From Benincasa hispida (Eukaryota > Streptophyta > Magnoliopsida > Cucurbitales > Cucurbitaceae): a stretch of DNA of 64,000 nt. Under the pieces are notes generated by a model that was not told the origin of the DNA, made no database searches, and saw only the letters and a list, made by a program, of their open reading frames with translations. Position numbers and translations under genes: made by a program. Location of the stretch: NCBI RefSeq assembly GCF_009727055.1, contig NC_052350.1:18412840-18476839 (forward strand), read 5' to 3'. Below are positions 10,497-21,913 of this stretch, piece by piece; within the stretch, counting starts at the first letter, position 1; every line of letters begins with the position of its first letter.

Positions 10497-12183
10497 TGAT
10501 ACCGGGCAGAAATGCACGTTATTACAGCATAAAGATGTAAAACAATATGAGTATGCGACGATACAAATATACAAAATCATGTCTAAAAGCATTAAACTAA
10601 GAATATTGCGATCGCATCGCCCATTGCATAAAAGCAGCTAATTTACTTATTTTGTGCAGGAAAAATGTGTTGGCGCAAAGAAAATTGCGATCCAAGGAAT
10701 TTGGAGCCCGAGCGCAATGGAAGATTGTGACCACAAAGTCATGTGATCGTATGCGCTCACAAAAATTCACTCAAGAAGGTGGCCACATAAAGACGGCGCA
10801 TCAAGGTGAAAGCATAATAACACATGATGGGACGAAAAGCTGATGACGGTTGAATCTGAATTTAGTTGACAAGTCGTTAACAGCACACTGTAGCAAGTAC
10901 ATTCAACTTTTCGGTGACCATTAATCGGCGCATCAGACAAAAGATTTAATTACGGTCCATCATTGCAATCATTTGAGAGAGGCTTCTTCACCTTGAGCTC
11001 TATAAATACCGAAGGCCACCATCGTTAAAGAAGTTCGAATTCTAAACAGTTCGCCATATACATAGAAGATAGAATATACAATTAGTTAGTCATAGTCAGT
11101 AGTTGTTCATATACTTAGAGGCAGAGGCGAGCGAAGAGAAGAAAACGCCGAGAAATCATTCTGGTTAGCTCGAAAGACTGCCAGGAAGTGCTGAAAAAGA
11201 AGAGAGGACCAACACTTGCGAAAGCAAGGATATTCTCTGGACAGAGTAGAGTAAAAGATAGTGTAAAAGCCTCGGGAAGCAAGACATTGCTACCGGGCTT
11301 CTTATCCCTACTTTCCATTGTTGTTTTGTATTCTGACTTTATTTATAAAATGGAATTTTCATCTCAACATCTGTTCAATCTCTTCACATTTCGCATGAGT
11401 AGCTAAATTTTTAAATGGGTTGAGAATCACTTAGCTAGCATGACCTAAGATTTTCACTTTATGTGATCATCTTGTCTTATGTATGCGTCCTTCACCCTTT
11501 AGAGATACTTGAGAGAGTAGTCTAAAGAAAGAACCTAGACTTGAGAGAGTCATGTTAGAATCTATACTTGAGAGAGTTAGATTAGAACCGCATAAGCAAG
11601 AGATAGAAACTTAGAGATAAGTACTGTTTACTATTATGTATCGCATGCATCCTAGAAATAGGATATGATAGTATGCAGTCACCTTGTGTATGTGTGTATC
11701 ATTCATCATCGTATAGACAAGAATAGAGGCTTAGACATAAGTCCTATCGACATTATTGTATACATCGCATGCGTCCTAGAATTAGGAACTATGGCATTTG
11801 CATTGAGAGGTGACATGTTGTTGTGTGTGTGTAGCATGATCGCATAACTTGAACGCAATCTTAGGAAGTGTTAGCTAAATCCCTTCTCAGCTCGTTCCTC
11901 GCATACTCATTGTAACTTTCACTGTCATCAACTCTTTACTTAATTTTGCCACATAGGATCTATACTTAAACCAACACATCAACCACTTATTTGTTCTTGT
12001 CATCGCAAAGGAATCGAAATCCATTAATGCATAGTGTCTCAGTAGTCTCTGTGTTCGACCATGGACTTACCAGAAAACCTAGTAAGATTTATACTTAGGT
12101 TTTACTAGGAAAACTTGCATATGCAACACATAATTCACCACCGCAATTTCATACATTTATTTCATCACATTCACAACGCATCA
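10497..12183 (+). mobile_element. Athila-type 3' LTR
   Basis: About 1.69 kb, starting TGATACCGGGC after a polypurine tract and ending ACGCATCA, after which the Tekay RT reading frame of the host element resumes at once. Its right half matches 641-1332, and it is also related to the inverted solo LTR at 24159-25827. A possible promoter is visible: CTATAAATACC at 11000-11010, followed by a 5'-leader-like region. The start could be two bases further left (TGTGATACC). Confidence 0.8.
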
Positions 12184-13371
12184 ATAGAGTGTTCAAGGAT
12201 TTTCTTGACCATTTGTTATAGTTTTTATTGATGATATTTTGGTTTATTCCAAGATGGAGGCGGAGCATGAGGAACATATTATAAAGGTCTTGGGAATGTT
12301 GAGGGAGAATAAGTTGTATGCTAAATTCTCTAAGTGTGAATTTTGGTTGCGGCAGGTGTTCTTTCTTGGGCATGTAGTATTGAAGGAGGGAGTTTCGGTG
12401 GACCTTATAGAGATCGAGGCCATTATGAGTTGGCCTAATCCTACCACAGTCAGTGAAGTGCACAGTTTTCTGGGGTTAGTATGTTATTATCGTCAGTTTG
12501 TAAAGGATTTCTCTCGCACAGCCACTCCTTTGACCTATCTGACTAGAAAGGGAGTTTCCTTCGTGTGGGATAAAGCTTGCGTGGACATTTTTTAGAATCT
12601 CAAGCAGAAACTTGTAATTGCCCTGATTCTTACAATACCAGATGGTTCAAGAAGTTTAGTGATTTATAATGACGCTTCTAGGAAACAGCTAGGATGTGTA
12701 CTTATGCAACTTGGTAGGGTCGTTGCCTATGTCTCTCGCCAGTTGTAAAGCCATGAACGAAACTATCCTACTAATGATTTAGAGTTAGCCGCAATGGTTT
12801 TTGCTTTAAAGATTTGAAAACACTAATTGTCCGGAGAGAAGATACAGATTTTCATAGACTACAAGAGTTTGAAATACTTCTTCACCCAGAAGGAGTTGAA
12901 TATGAGACATCGCAGATGGCTGGAGTTAGTGAAAGATTATGACTGTGAAATTTTATATCATCCAGGTAAGGCGAATAAGATGGCAGATGCTCTGAGTGGA
13001 AAAACAATCCATTCAGCAGCTTTGATTACTAGACAAATGCATTGATGCAAAGATTTTGAACAAGCTAAGATTGCAGTAGTAATCGACGGAATCACTTCAT
13101 GGTTGGCATAGTTGACAGTACAACCAACCTTGAGACAAAGAATTATTCATGCTCAACAGGGTGATCCTTACCTTCTTAAGAAGTTTCGACAAGCAGAGCA
13201 GGACGGGATAGTGAGTTCTCAATATCCCCTGATAATGGTCTTCAATTCCAAGGATGTTTATGTGTACTAGCATGCAGTAATCTTAAGAATGAGGTGTTGA
13301 CAAAAGCTCACAACTCCCCTTTTTCGATACATCCTGGTAGCACAAAGATGTAACAGGATCTAAGACAGTAT
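12184..13371 (+). pseudogene. Tekay-type RT-RNase H fragment, broken
   Basis: A Ty3/gypsy chromovirus pol gene whose left part lies outside the window, cut by the Athila insertion. The RT catalytic box is intact: [13 protein letters not shown] near 12215-12253. It continues with [13 protein letters not shown] and [16 protein letters not shown] (about 12460-12520). RNase H follows with LVIYNDAS, AYVSRQL, a stop at 12746, FIDYKSLKYFFTQKELNMR (about 12855-12910) and a HPGKANKMADALS tail (12960-13000). From 13000 the N-terminal integrase region is readable in pieces up to LRQY at 13371, where a copia element interrupts it. The frame resumes as YWWHDMK at 23970. Confidence 0.85.
13367..13371. repeat. 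Target-site duplication, left copy, of the copia element
   Basis: AGTAT here against GGTAT at 23968-23972 after the 3' LTR, one mismatch in five. The interrupted integrase frame (LRQ-Y on the left, YWWHDMKREV on the right) confirms the insertion point. Confidence 0.7.
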
Positions 13372-13751
13372 TGTTGGGGATGATGACCTAAAGTCTCGTG
13401 TCCTATAGTTTGTAAACACATTTTGTACGAACGCTTGTGATGTATAATATATGATATTTTCTACACTACTTGACTTTGTACATTGGATGTTTTATTTGTT
13501 TTACCACAAACCAATAAACTAAAATCCCTGATTGTCATTATGTAACTTAAACACGTATGTGGTGACATACAAGTGGATCATGTCTTAAGTGATAACCAAA
13601 ATGGTATGTAGTATATGGATATAGGAGGGAACCCTTATCATGGTAACACTACGGATGTGGCCTGCTTTGTGGAATAGTTACAAGTATTGTGACTTGCTAT
13701 AGATGGTTTGATTCTGATCATTCGTGTGAGGATATGCGAGCGAGGGCATCC

Positions 13752-13770
13752 TATACAAAGAGTTTGTATA
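13752..13770. other. Conserved LTR hairpin, copy in 5' LTR
   Basis: TATACAAA, loop GAG, TTTGTATA: a perfect 8-bp stem followed by AGACC. The equivalent positions in three other copia-type LTRs (22291-22309, 28165-28185, 63253-63272) also fold, with wobble or compensating changes. Confidence 0.6.
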
Positions 13771-14872
13771 AGACCTAACCATGAAGTGTTAACATCTCGT
13801 TATATAACATCATTCATGATAGAGACTCCACTTCACCAGGATGACCATAGGTAACATGACCTCAATCTTGAGTGAGTTGCGAACTTCTGAAATTGAGGGC
13901 GGTCCTTTGATTTGCATGGGTGCCAGTGGCCAGGTCACCGACTCAAACCTACCACTTCGGGGATTCGTCTGATTTAAGAGCTAGGAACTCAGCTAAACAA
14001 GATGGAATTCACTCCTTCCCCGAAGTAGGGGTAAGTAGATATATTGTTCCCTTAAGGGCTGATCCCAAGACTTGAATGATGTGGCACCACACACCTGCTC
14101 ATGGCCCAAGAGGTGTCCACACATAGTGGGACTATGTTGTATTGTTCATTAGAGGGATCAATGATCCTTAAGGAGTTAGATGTAACTACAGAGGAACAAT
14201 TGGTAAATTGGCTCAGCTGTACTTACGAGCATTTGTGAAGGGTTATCGTATTGATGATTGGTTATACCCAATGGACACAGAAATATATCTGTGGTAAGGA
14301 GAGTTTAGCTGTCGGTCTTTAGTGGAATGTCTGGCAGTTGGATCTTGTGGCTAAAAAGTTGAGTTAGCTATTCACGTACCGTTAGAGCTTCGAGCCATAG
14401 GTCCATAAGGTCCCCTTGGTAGATTGGATTCAAGTTGAGAATCAGTTTTTGGGTAAGTTTGAAATGTTCAAATTGACAAGAGAGAATTCGATTATAAATG
14501 ATATGATTGAACTAGTTAATTATATGTGATATGATTGACTTTATGTATGAGATACATTAATTGAAGGAAATTGAATATAAATATGATTTATATCTAGTGG
14601 AGGAGAAAACACTATGGTTGATATATGATATTAAACTATAGGTTAATGAATATAATATGATTATATTTATTATTTTTTAATTGGACAATTATGAGATAAT
14701 TGGCCACCGTTTTCTCCGTAACTGTGCGTTAGTGGGTAGTTCCATTCGATTTTTGTAACTGAAGAATAAAATGAAAATTGTTTTCATTTTGTAAAGAACG
14801 CGGTTATTTTCTAAAAAAAGTGTTGGTTGCTTATCGCTTAGTAAATCAAAGACTATACGATAGCTTGTGTTC

Positions 14873-15003
14873 ACTAAACGATCGCTTACACGTGCGTGCC
14901 ATCTACCAAACTCTCGCTTACCTTTTTCCTAAACGATCGCCTACCTTTTCCTACACGATCGTAGACCTCACCTAAACGATCAAGCATCATGCCTATAAAA
15001 TAG
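14873..15003 (+). promoter_or_regulatory. Candidate copia LTR promoter with CTAAACGATCGC repeats
   Basis: CTAAACGATCGC-type units occur at 14873, 14929 and, less perfectly, 14903, 14951 and 14971, just upstream of CTATAAAATAG at 14993-15003. Direct repeats before a TATA box are the usual layout of an LTR promoter. In the 3' LTR the units are at 23392, 23423 and 23452, but the TATA equivalent is CTATACGATAG (23518-23528), which should be weaker. Confidence 0.5.
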
Positions 15004-15440
15004 ACGTTTCTTTCTCTCACTTGCTTGATCGTTGTACACGATATCTTTTCCTCCTCTCTACCAAATCCGAAAAGAGCCCACTCTTTGGATTCTCACTCCG
15101 AGAATACTAAGGGTTCTAAGTGGTGGTGTCATCCCCATTCTTCATCTGTTTGTGTGGAGTCCATTCGTGGTAGATGACCGAAGTTTTACTGAATGATAGC
15201 TTGACGTTTCATCGAGAGCGAGAGCTTCCGTTCGTGGAGAGAGCGAGATTTGCCAAAAAGAAGAGAGTTTTCAACTGGTAAGTTTCCTTATTCTCTTGGT
15301 TGTTTGTCTTTAAGCATGCCAGTAATTTATAGTTTGATGCATATTTGTTTGTTTGAGTGTAAATGTGGTAATTCTGTCACAATGCTTTTGGAAAGATCTG
15401 CTTCTGCTCAGAGGTACTCTTGTATAAGAGTTCCTTCAAT

Positions 15441-15452
15441 TGGTATCAGAGT
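15441..15452 (+). other. Primer binding site (initiator tRNA-Met)
   Basis: TGGTATCAGAGT, complementary to the 3' end of initiator tRNA-Met except for the last base (C expected). It lies two bases after the LTR, typical of plant Ty1/copia elements. Confidence 0.85.
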
Positions 15453-17761
15453 CAGGATTCTGATATTCCAAATTCATTGCTGCAAAGAATTGCATTTACA
15501 CTCTCGGTGGGTAAAAGCACGTTTACTCTCTGTTTTAAACATTAATTCGTTTGTGGATGTGTGGTTTAATGGAGTTTCTGGGATGAAACCTCGGTTTGTT
15601 AAATTTTTTACATTTTGAGTTAATTGTAAAGGTCCTTGCGTTTTTGGGCATTATTAACTGCTATCGAGTCTGTAATTTCAAAGTAGTTTGAGTCTGTGAG
15701 TCGTTCGTGAAAAAGCTTCGAAGCAAGGGTTGCTGTTCTTCGAGGAAGAAAATGATCAAGCGTTGGTCAGGTCGTGTAGACAATGGGGTAGATGATCATT
15801 GATTATCGAATACTTGGGAGCTATTTTACGTACACGCACTAGACGATCATATAGCTCAACAAGCTTCATCGCTTAGTTACTAACTGTACAATCGCAGAGT
15901 AAATCATGTAGTAAATCATTTACCTATCGCTTGTTAAGCGATCGTCTAGATGATCGGGCTTCGTAGCTTCATTGTCATCTAAGCGATCATTTAGCATCTG
16001 CGCGTTTTCACCTTGTGCACTAATGATCGTTTACCTGGCCTACGTTTACTAAACGATGGGAGCTTCGTCCGGCGGTTCAAGACCCAGTTTGCCTGTGAAC
16101 TGGTTTGCTCGGTGAAAAAATGTAATAGATAGAATTTTTCATTCCGATTTTAGAGGTGGTTCATCCTGGTCCATTAATCTATGATAATATACATGAGATG
16201 TATGTTTTATTTAAATGTCATATGGTATGCCATATAGAAAAATCTCACCTTAGGTTATGCATTGGTGAAGCATCATCTCTTTATTATAAGTGTTATGATT
16301 TAGAGAAGCATGATTTAAATTACGTAAGAGCATCATATAATATAAGAGTTATATTTATGCATGCATAAAGCATTGATATGCATCATCTTTATATTATAAT
16401 TGTTATAGTATAAGGGTGTGTGGAAAGCATGTGTGCTTGGTTGTTACTCGTATATAAAAGTTATGTATAGTAATGTCCGACATTGCATGAAGCATGACAC
16501 ATAGGTTAAATTTATAAGTGTTATAAATACCTAGTTGTGTAGCAATGTATGTGTTAGTTGTTTCTCTTATAAAAATTATAATAAGAAATTAGAACTAAAA
16601 TCAATAAGAAAGATATGCATGTCAACTAGGTTTAATTCATGGTTTTAAAATGTTTAAAACTTGGATGAAATAGACCTAAGGTCATGGTTCTAATATGATT
16701 AGTAACCTTAGGCTTTAATCTTTAATCAGTTTAATAGGATTAAATTGACTAATAAAAAGTTAAAGGGTAGCAGATGTATCTATAAGGGATCTTTTGTCTA
16801 AGGCGGGTTCTGTCTAGGCTAGGGTATTTAAGTTAACGGAAACGTAACACCCCTACCTGGGAACCTACCTGGAAAGGTGAAATAGATAGATTTGATGCAT
16901 GCATGCAAGCTTAAGGACAGTCCATTAAAGAGCCTAATGTGACTACTTGAACTTGTTTTATTTCAAAGATACAAGTCATTTTTTAGCGAAATTAAAATAT
17001 GACTTAGACTAAAATCAGTAGCCGGATTGTCTAGGTTAATGAACCCCTAGGTAGAACATTCAGTGGGAGGTACTTGGGGCATTTGTGGCTTCATTTAAAC
17101 CTTTCACGTTTCTCCCTTATTGTCCACATCGTGAGATCTACTCTCGGCCTCGTGGCACCCTGGGAGTGTCCCCCTAAAGGATGGTGTTTGGGTAGGTCAA
17201 TATCAAGGTGGATGGAGAGAATGTTCATAGTAAGTGGGAGCAGGAAGTGCGACAGCATATCCCACGTTATCTCTCGTTAGGTTTAATAAAGTTTCTGTGC
17301 ATTGCCTTGAGGCACCCTGGGAGTGTCCCCTTATAGGATGGCAGTTTTGCGCGTTTCTTTATTTGATCTTCTGTAAGAGGATAAGGTTACTTAGTTTCTT
17401 GTCTTAATCTGCTTCTTCACTACAATGGGCTCATTAGGGCGGGACTCTGGGGTCGAAAATGAGGGGTCACACTTACGCGAAATTGTTAAAGGTTAACAGT
17501 TCTGGACCGAATAAATGGTGGCTGTTAGGTTCAGTTCCAAGAGTTGGTTCTGCCTAATGGTTGACAATGTCTCATCCCAGTGAACGGGCATCTGATCACC
17601 CCACCGATGACGTCTGTCCTGCCTCGCTGGGGCATCATTGCAAAATAGAAGTCTTAATAACTTAGGGTACTTGGTAACTGTTTTGCTAAAACTAATTGGT
17701 TAAAATGTGGTTTAGCAAAGCCTTATAAAAGTTTGCTCGTTTTTCAGCAACGATTTTAAAA
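15453..17761 (+). other. Long untranslated leader of the copia element
   Basis: About 2.3 kb between primer site and gag with no convincing frame. It contains more GATCGCTTA/AAGCGATC words like those of the LTR (15840-16060), and a ~30 bp direct repeat with the core GGCACCCTGGGAGTGTCCCC at about 17153 and 17311. A long leader between LTR and gag is unusual for simple copia elements and may hold a non-coding function or extra captured sequence. Confidence 0.5.
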
Positions 17762-18660
17762 ATGGCTACAACCACAATTGATTTACTAAGCGCCGAAAAG
17801 CTTACTGGCGACAACTATTCTAGTTGGAAACAGATTATCACGATGATACTCATCATCGAGGATCTGATGTTTGCCCTTACGGAGGTCTATCCTCCTATTC
17901 CAACTCCAAACGCCGCTCGAAATGTTCGACAGGCGTATGAGCGATGAACACGGGCAAACAAGAAGGCCCGAACCTATATCTTGGCTAGTCTTAGTGACGT
18001 GTTGGCCAAAAAGCATAAGCCTGGTCTTAGTGAGATCATGGAGTCCATGCGGGGGATGTTCAGATAGCCATCTGAACAGCTCAAGCACGAGGCTCTTAAA
18101 TACATCTTCAACTCTAAAATGGAGGAAGGCACCTCTATTCGTGAACATGTGCTTATCATGATGGTCCACTTTAACGTGGTGGAAATGAATGGGTCTAGAA
18201 TTGATGAAGGCAGTCGGGTTAGCATAATCCTGCATTCATTGCCGGAGAGCTTCCTCCACTTTATTAGCAATGCGATTCTTAACAAAGTGGAACATACCCT
18301 TACAACTCTCCTCAACGAGTTGCAGACATATCAATCTTTACTAAAAAGTAAGGAGAGGAAAAGGGGCGAGGCAAATGTTGCCTTGTCTTCTAGAACGTTC
18401 CATCGAGGTTCAACCTTAGGGACAAAGTCTGCATCTTATACTTCTAAATCTAGAAAAAGGAAGAAGAAGAAAGGTGGTAAGGGGAAAGGGAAAACGTCTG
18501 CTAACCCGCCACCTGTCGCCTAGAGGAGGCGTCTACCCCGGTTGAAAAAGGAAAATATTTCCACTGCAACCAGGATGGACATTAGAAGAGGAATTGTCCT
18601 CGTTGGCTAAAGGAAAGGAAGGCAACCAAGGCTAAGGCCAAGGTAGACAAAGATAAATGT
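17762..18660 (+). pseudogene. Copia gag, broken
   Basis: Starts at the ATG at 17762 (MATTTIDLLSAEKLTGDNYS), a typical copia gag N-terminus, with DNYSSWK at residues 18-24. A stop at 17945 (W or R codon to TGA) and another at 18066 interrupt the frame. Gag reading continues through EGTSIREHVLIMMVHFNV (about 18125-18180) and LTTLLNELQTYQSLLKS (about 18300-18350). The zinc knuckle at about 18555-18590 reads YFHCNQDGH-stop-KRNC: the first Cys has become Tyr and a stop replaces the residue after His. Not functional as it stands. Confidence 0.8.
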
Positions 18661-21600
18661 GATTTACTTGTGCTAGAAACTTGTTTAGTGGAGAATGATG
18701 ATTTTGCCTGGATAATTGATTCGGGCACCACTAATCACGTTTGTTTTTTTTTTTTCGGGAGATTATATCCTGGCGACAACTGAAGGCTGGTGAGATGACG
18801 ATTCGAGTAGGCACCAGGCACGTCGTCTCAATTGTGGCAGTGGGAGTAATCCAATTATCTATACATAATAGATTTCTTGTTTTAAAAGATGTATTGTAGT
18901 TCAGTTGAAAAGGAACTTAATTTCTGTAAAGTGTCTGTTACAATGTAAATACGCTCTTTCGTTTAATGTGGATAAAGTGTTTATTCATAAAGATGGAGTT
19001 GAGATTTGTACAGGTAAACTGGAAAATAACTTGTATGTGCAAAGACCATTAGCCTTAAGTTCCCTCCATAACATAGAGATGTTTAAATCTGTCGTAACTC
19101 AATCTAAATGTCAACGAATTTCTCCAAAAGAAAATGCCTAACTTTGGCACCTTCGATTAGGGCACATCAATCTTAATAGGATTTTGTGAAGAGTGGCCTT
19201 CTAAGTGAGTTAAAAGAAAACTCTTTACCGGTGTGCGAATCTTGCCTTGAGGGTAAGATGACTAAAAGACCTTTTACTAGAAAAGGTTATCGAGCCAAAG
19301 AGCCTCTTAAGTTAGTACATTCTGACCTTTGTGGTCCTATGAATGTGCGAGCCCGAGGAGGCTATGAGTATTTTATCCGTTTTATTGATGATTACTCTAG
19401 GTATGGGTATGTTTATCTGATGCAACAGAAGTCTGAATTTTTTGAAAAGTTCAAAGAGTTCAAGGCTGAAGTTGAAAATGCATTGGATAGACGGATTAAA
19501 ACACTTGAATCAGATCGAGGTGGAGAATTTTTGGATTCAGGATTCCAGGACCATTTGATAGAACATGGAATTGTTTCCCAATTCTCAGCGTCAGGTACAC
19601 TTCAGCAAAATGGTATAGCGGAGAGGAGAAACATAACCTTGTTGGACATGGTTCGTTCGATGATGTGTTACGCTTCCTTACCGGACTCATTTTGGGGTTT
19701 CACAGTGGAGACTGCGGTATACATACTCGACTGTGTTCCTTCTAAGAGTGTTGCGAGAACACCTCTAGAGTTGTGGAACGGACGTAAAGCTAGTTTATAT
19801 CACTTCTGCATATGAGGTTGCCCAACATATGTGCTTGAGGCTAATACCAATAAGTTGGAACCACGATTGAGGTTATGCCTCTTTGTAGGCTACCCCAAAG
19901 GTATACGAGGGGGTTACTTTTATGATCCGTCGAAAAATAGGGTGTTTTTTTCCACGAACGTTACTTTCCTAAAGAAGGATCATATTAGGGAGCACGCTCC
20001 ACGTAGTAAAGTCGTGTTACGTGAGCTTTCCAACGAAACTACTGAAACTTCAATAAGAGTTGTTGAAGGGCATGCTTCATCAGCAAGAGTTGTTGATGAT
20101 GGTTCATCTAGTAGGTCAGTTCCACCTCAAGAGTCAAGGGAACCTCGACACAGTGGGAAGGTTGTGAACCCACCCGTTTGCTATCTGGGTTTCATGGAAA
20201 TCCTAGCTATGGTAGCAAATGGCGACGTTGAGGATCCTTTGTCTTATCAGAAGGTAATGGAGAATATAGACCGGGATTAATGGGTCAAAGCCATGGATCT
20301 CGAGATGGAGTCGATGTACTTCAACCCAATTTGGGATCTTGTAGATCAGCCTGATGGGGTAAGATCTATAGGATGTAAATGGATCTATAAGAGGAAATAG
20401 GGAGCTGATTGGTAGGTGAAAACCTTCAAAACTCGACTTGTGGCAAAGGGTTATACCCAAATAGAGGGAGTCTACTATGATGAGACTTTCTCACCTGTTA
20501 CCATATTAAAATCGATCTGCATCCTACTATCCATTTTTGCTTATTATAATTATGAAATTTGGCAAATGGATGTCAAGACGTTCTTCCTGAATGGAAATCT
20601 TGAGGGGATCATTTACATGGTGCAACCCGAGGGATTCATTGCCCAAGACTAAAAGCAAAAAGTTTGCAAACTGAATCGGTCCATTTATGGGCTGAAACAA
20701 GCATCTCGATCTTGGAACATTCAGTTTGATACTGCAATCAAATCGTATGGCTTTGACCAAAATGTTGTTGAACCTTGTGTCTACAAGAAGATCGTCAACA
20801 GTTCAGTAGTTTTCTTAGTGTTATATGTAGATGATATCCTACTCATTGGAAATGATGTAGGTCTACTGACTGTAGTTAAGAACTGGCTAGCGACCCAATT
20901 CTAAATGAAAGATTTTGGAGAGGCTTAGTTTGTTCTAGGAACACAGATATTTCGAGATCATAAGAATAAAGTGCTAGCACTGTCTCAGGCACCGTACATT
21001 GATAAGATGTTACTCAAATACTCGATGAAAGACTCCAAAAAGGGCCTACTGTCGTTAAGGCATGGAGTCACTTTGTCTAAGGACATGTATCCTAAGATGC
21101 CTTAAGAGGTTGAGGAGATGAGACAAGTCTCATATGCATCTCTCATTGGTAGACAGCAGTTAAGAACATCCTAGTATGTATCAGTAGGTATTAGTCTAAC
21201 AATGTGGGAATAATCAGTAGGTATCAGTCTAACTAAGGCCAGGGTCACTAGACAGCAGTTAAGAACATCCTCAAGTATCTTCAGAGAACGAGGAACTACA
21301 TGCTCGTGTATGGATCTAGGGATTTAATCCTTACTGGATACACGATTCTGACTTTCAGACTGATAAGGACTCTCGTAAGTCCACTTCAGGGTCAGTTTTT
21401 ACGCTTAACGGGGGAGCTATAGTGTGGTGAAGCACTAAGCAGGGGTGCATCATCGAGTCCATGATAGAGGCCGAGTATGTAGCAACTTGTAAAGCTCTTA
21501 CGGAGGCCGTCTGGCTCAGGAAGTTCCTGACAGAGCTGGAAGTTGTTTCAGATATGTCTAGGCGCATCACCCTTTATTGTGACAATAGTGGTGCTGTGAC

Positions 21601-21815
21601 GAACTCCAAGGAGCCCAGGAGTCACAGGCACGACAAACACATAGAGCATAAGTATCACATGATCCGTGAGATAGTGCATCAAGGGAATGTGATCGTCACG
21701 AAGATCGCTTTGGAACACAACGTTTCTGACCCATTCACAAAGGTTCTAACGGCTACAGTGTTTGAGGGTTACCTTCAAAGCATGGATCTACAGTGCCGCC
21801 TGTGGCTGGACTAGG
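18661..21815 (+). pseudogene. Copia pol (protease-integrase-RT-RNase H), broken
   Basis: Domains in copia order. Protease active site WIIDSGTTNHVC (18709-18745; a T run then shifts the frame). GAG-pre-integrase LWHLRLGHINL (19140). Integrase with HSDLCGP (first Asp), LESDRGGEF (second Asp, 19505-19530) and NGIAERRN (Glu, about 19610), all catalytic residues kept. RT from about 20281, with [20 protein letters not shown] and an intact YVDD box at about 20825-20836. RNase H at 21461-21814, with EAEYVA, a YCDNSGAV strand and KHIEHKYHMIRE. Stops occur at 19816, 20278, 20398, 20650, 20902 and elsewhere. A ~99 bp local duplication (repeats at 21152 and 21251) disrupts the RT-RNase H connection. Confidence 0.85.
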
Positions 21816-21904
21816 GCAAGTGGGAGATTTTCTTGTACTGAGCCTTAATGCCCTAGTTTATTGTTTTGTACCAGTTTTTGTATACCCCACTCGCTTTAGG
21901 ACAA

Positions 21905-21913
21905 GTGGGAGAT
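21905..21913 (+). other. Polypurine tract of the copia element
   Basis: GTGGGAGAT directly before the 3' LTR. The same motif in AAGTGGGAGAT occurs about 85 bases upstream (21819-21829), so the element has two candidate tracts. Confidence 0.6.

Larger units (their letters stand above)
13372..15438 (+). mobile_element. Ty1/copia 5' LTR
   Basis: A 2067 bp LTR starting TGTTGGGGATGATG and ending GAGTTCCTTCA, followed by an initiator tRNA-Met primer site. It pairs with the 3' LTR at 21914-23967. Over the first ~280 bases the two differ at about 20 places, so this is not a recent insertion. It contains a hairpin at 13752-13770, repeats of the type CTAAACGATCGC at 14873-14980 and a TATA-like CTATAAAATAG at 14993-15003. 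Confidence 0.92.
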
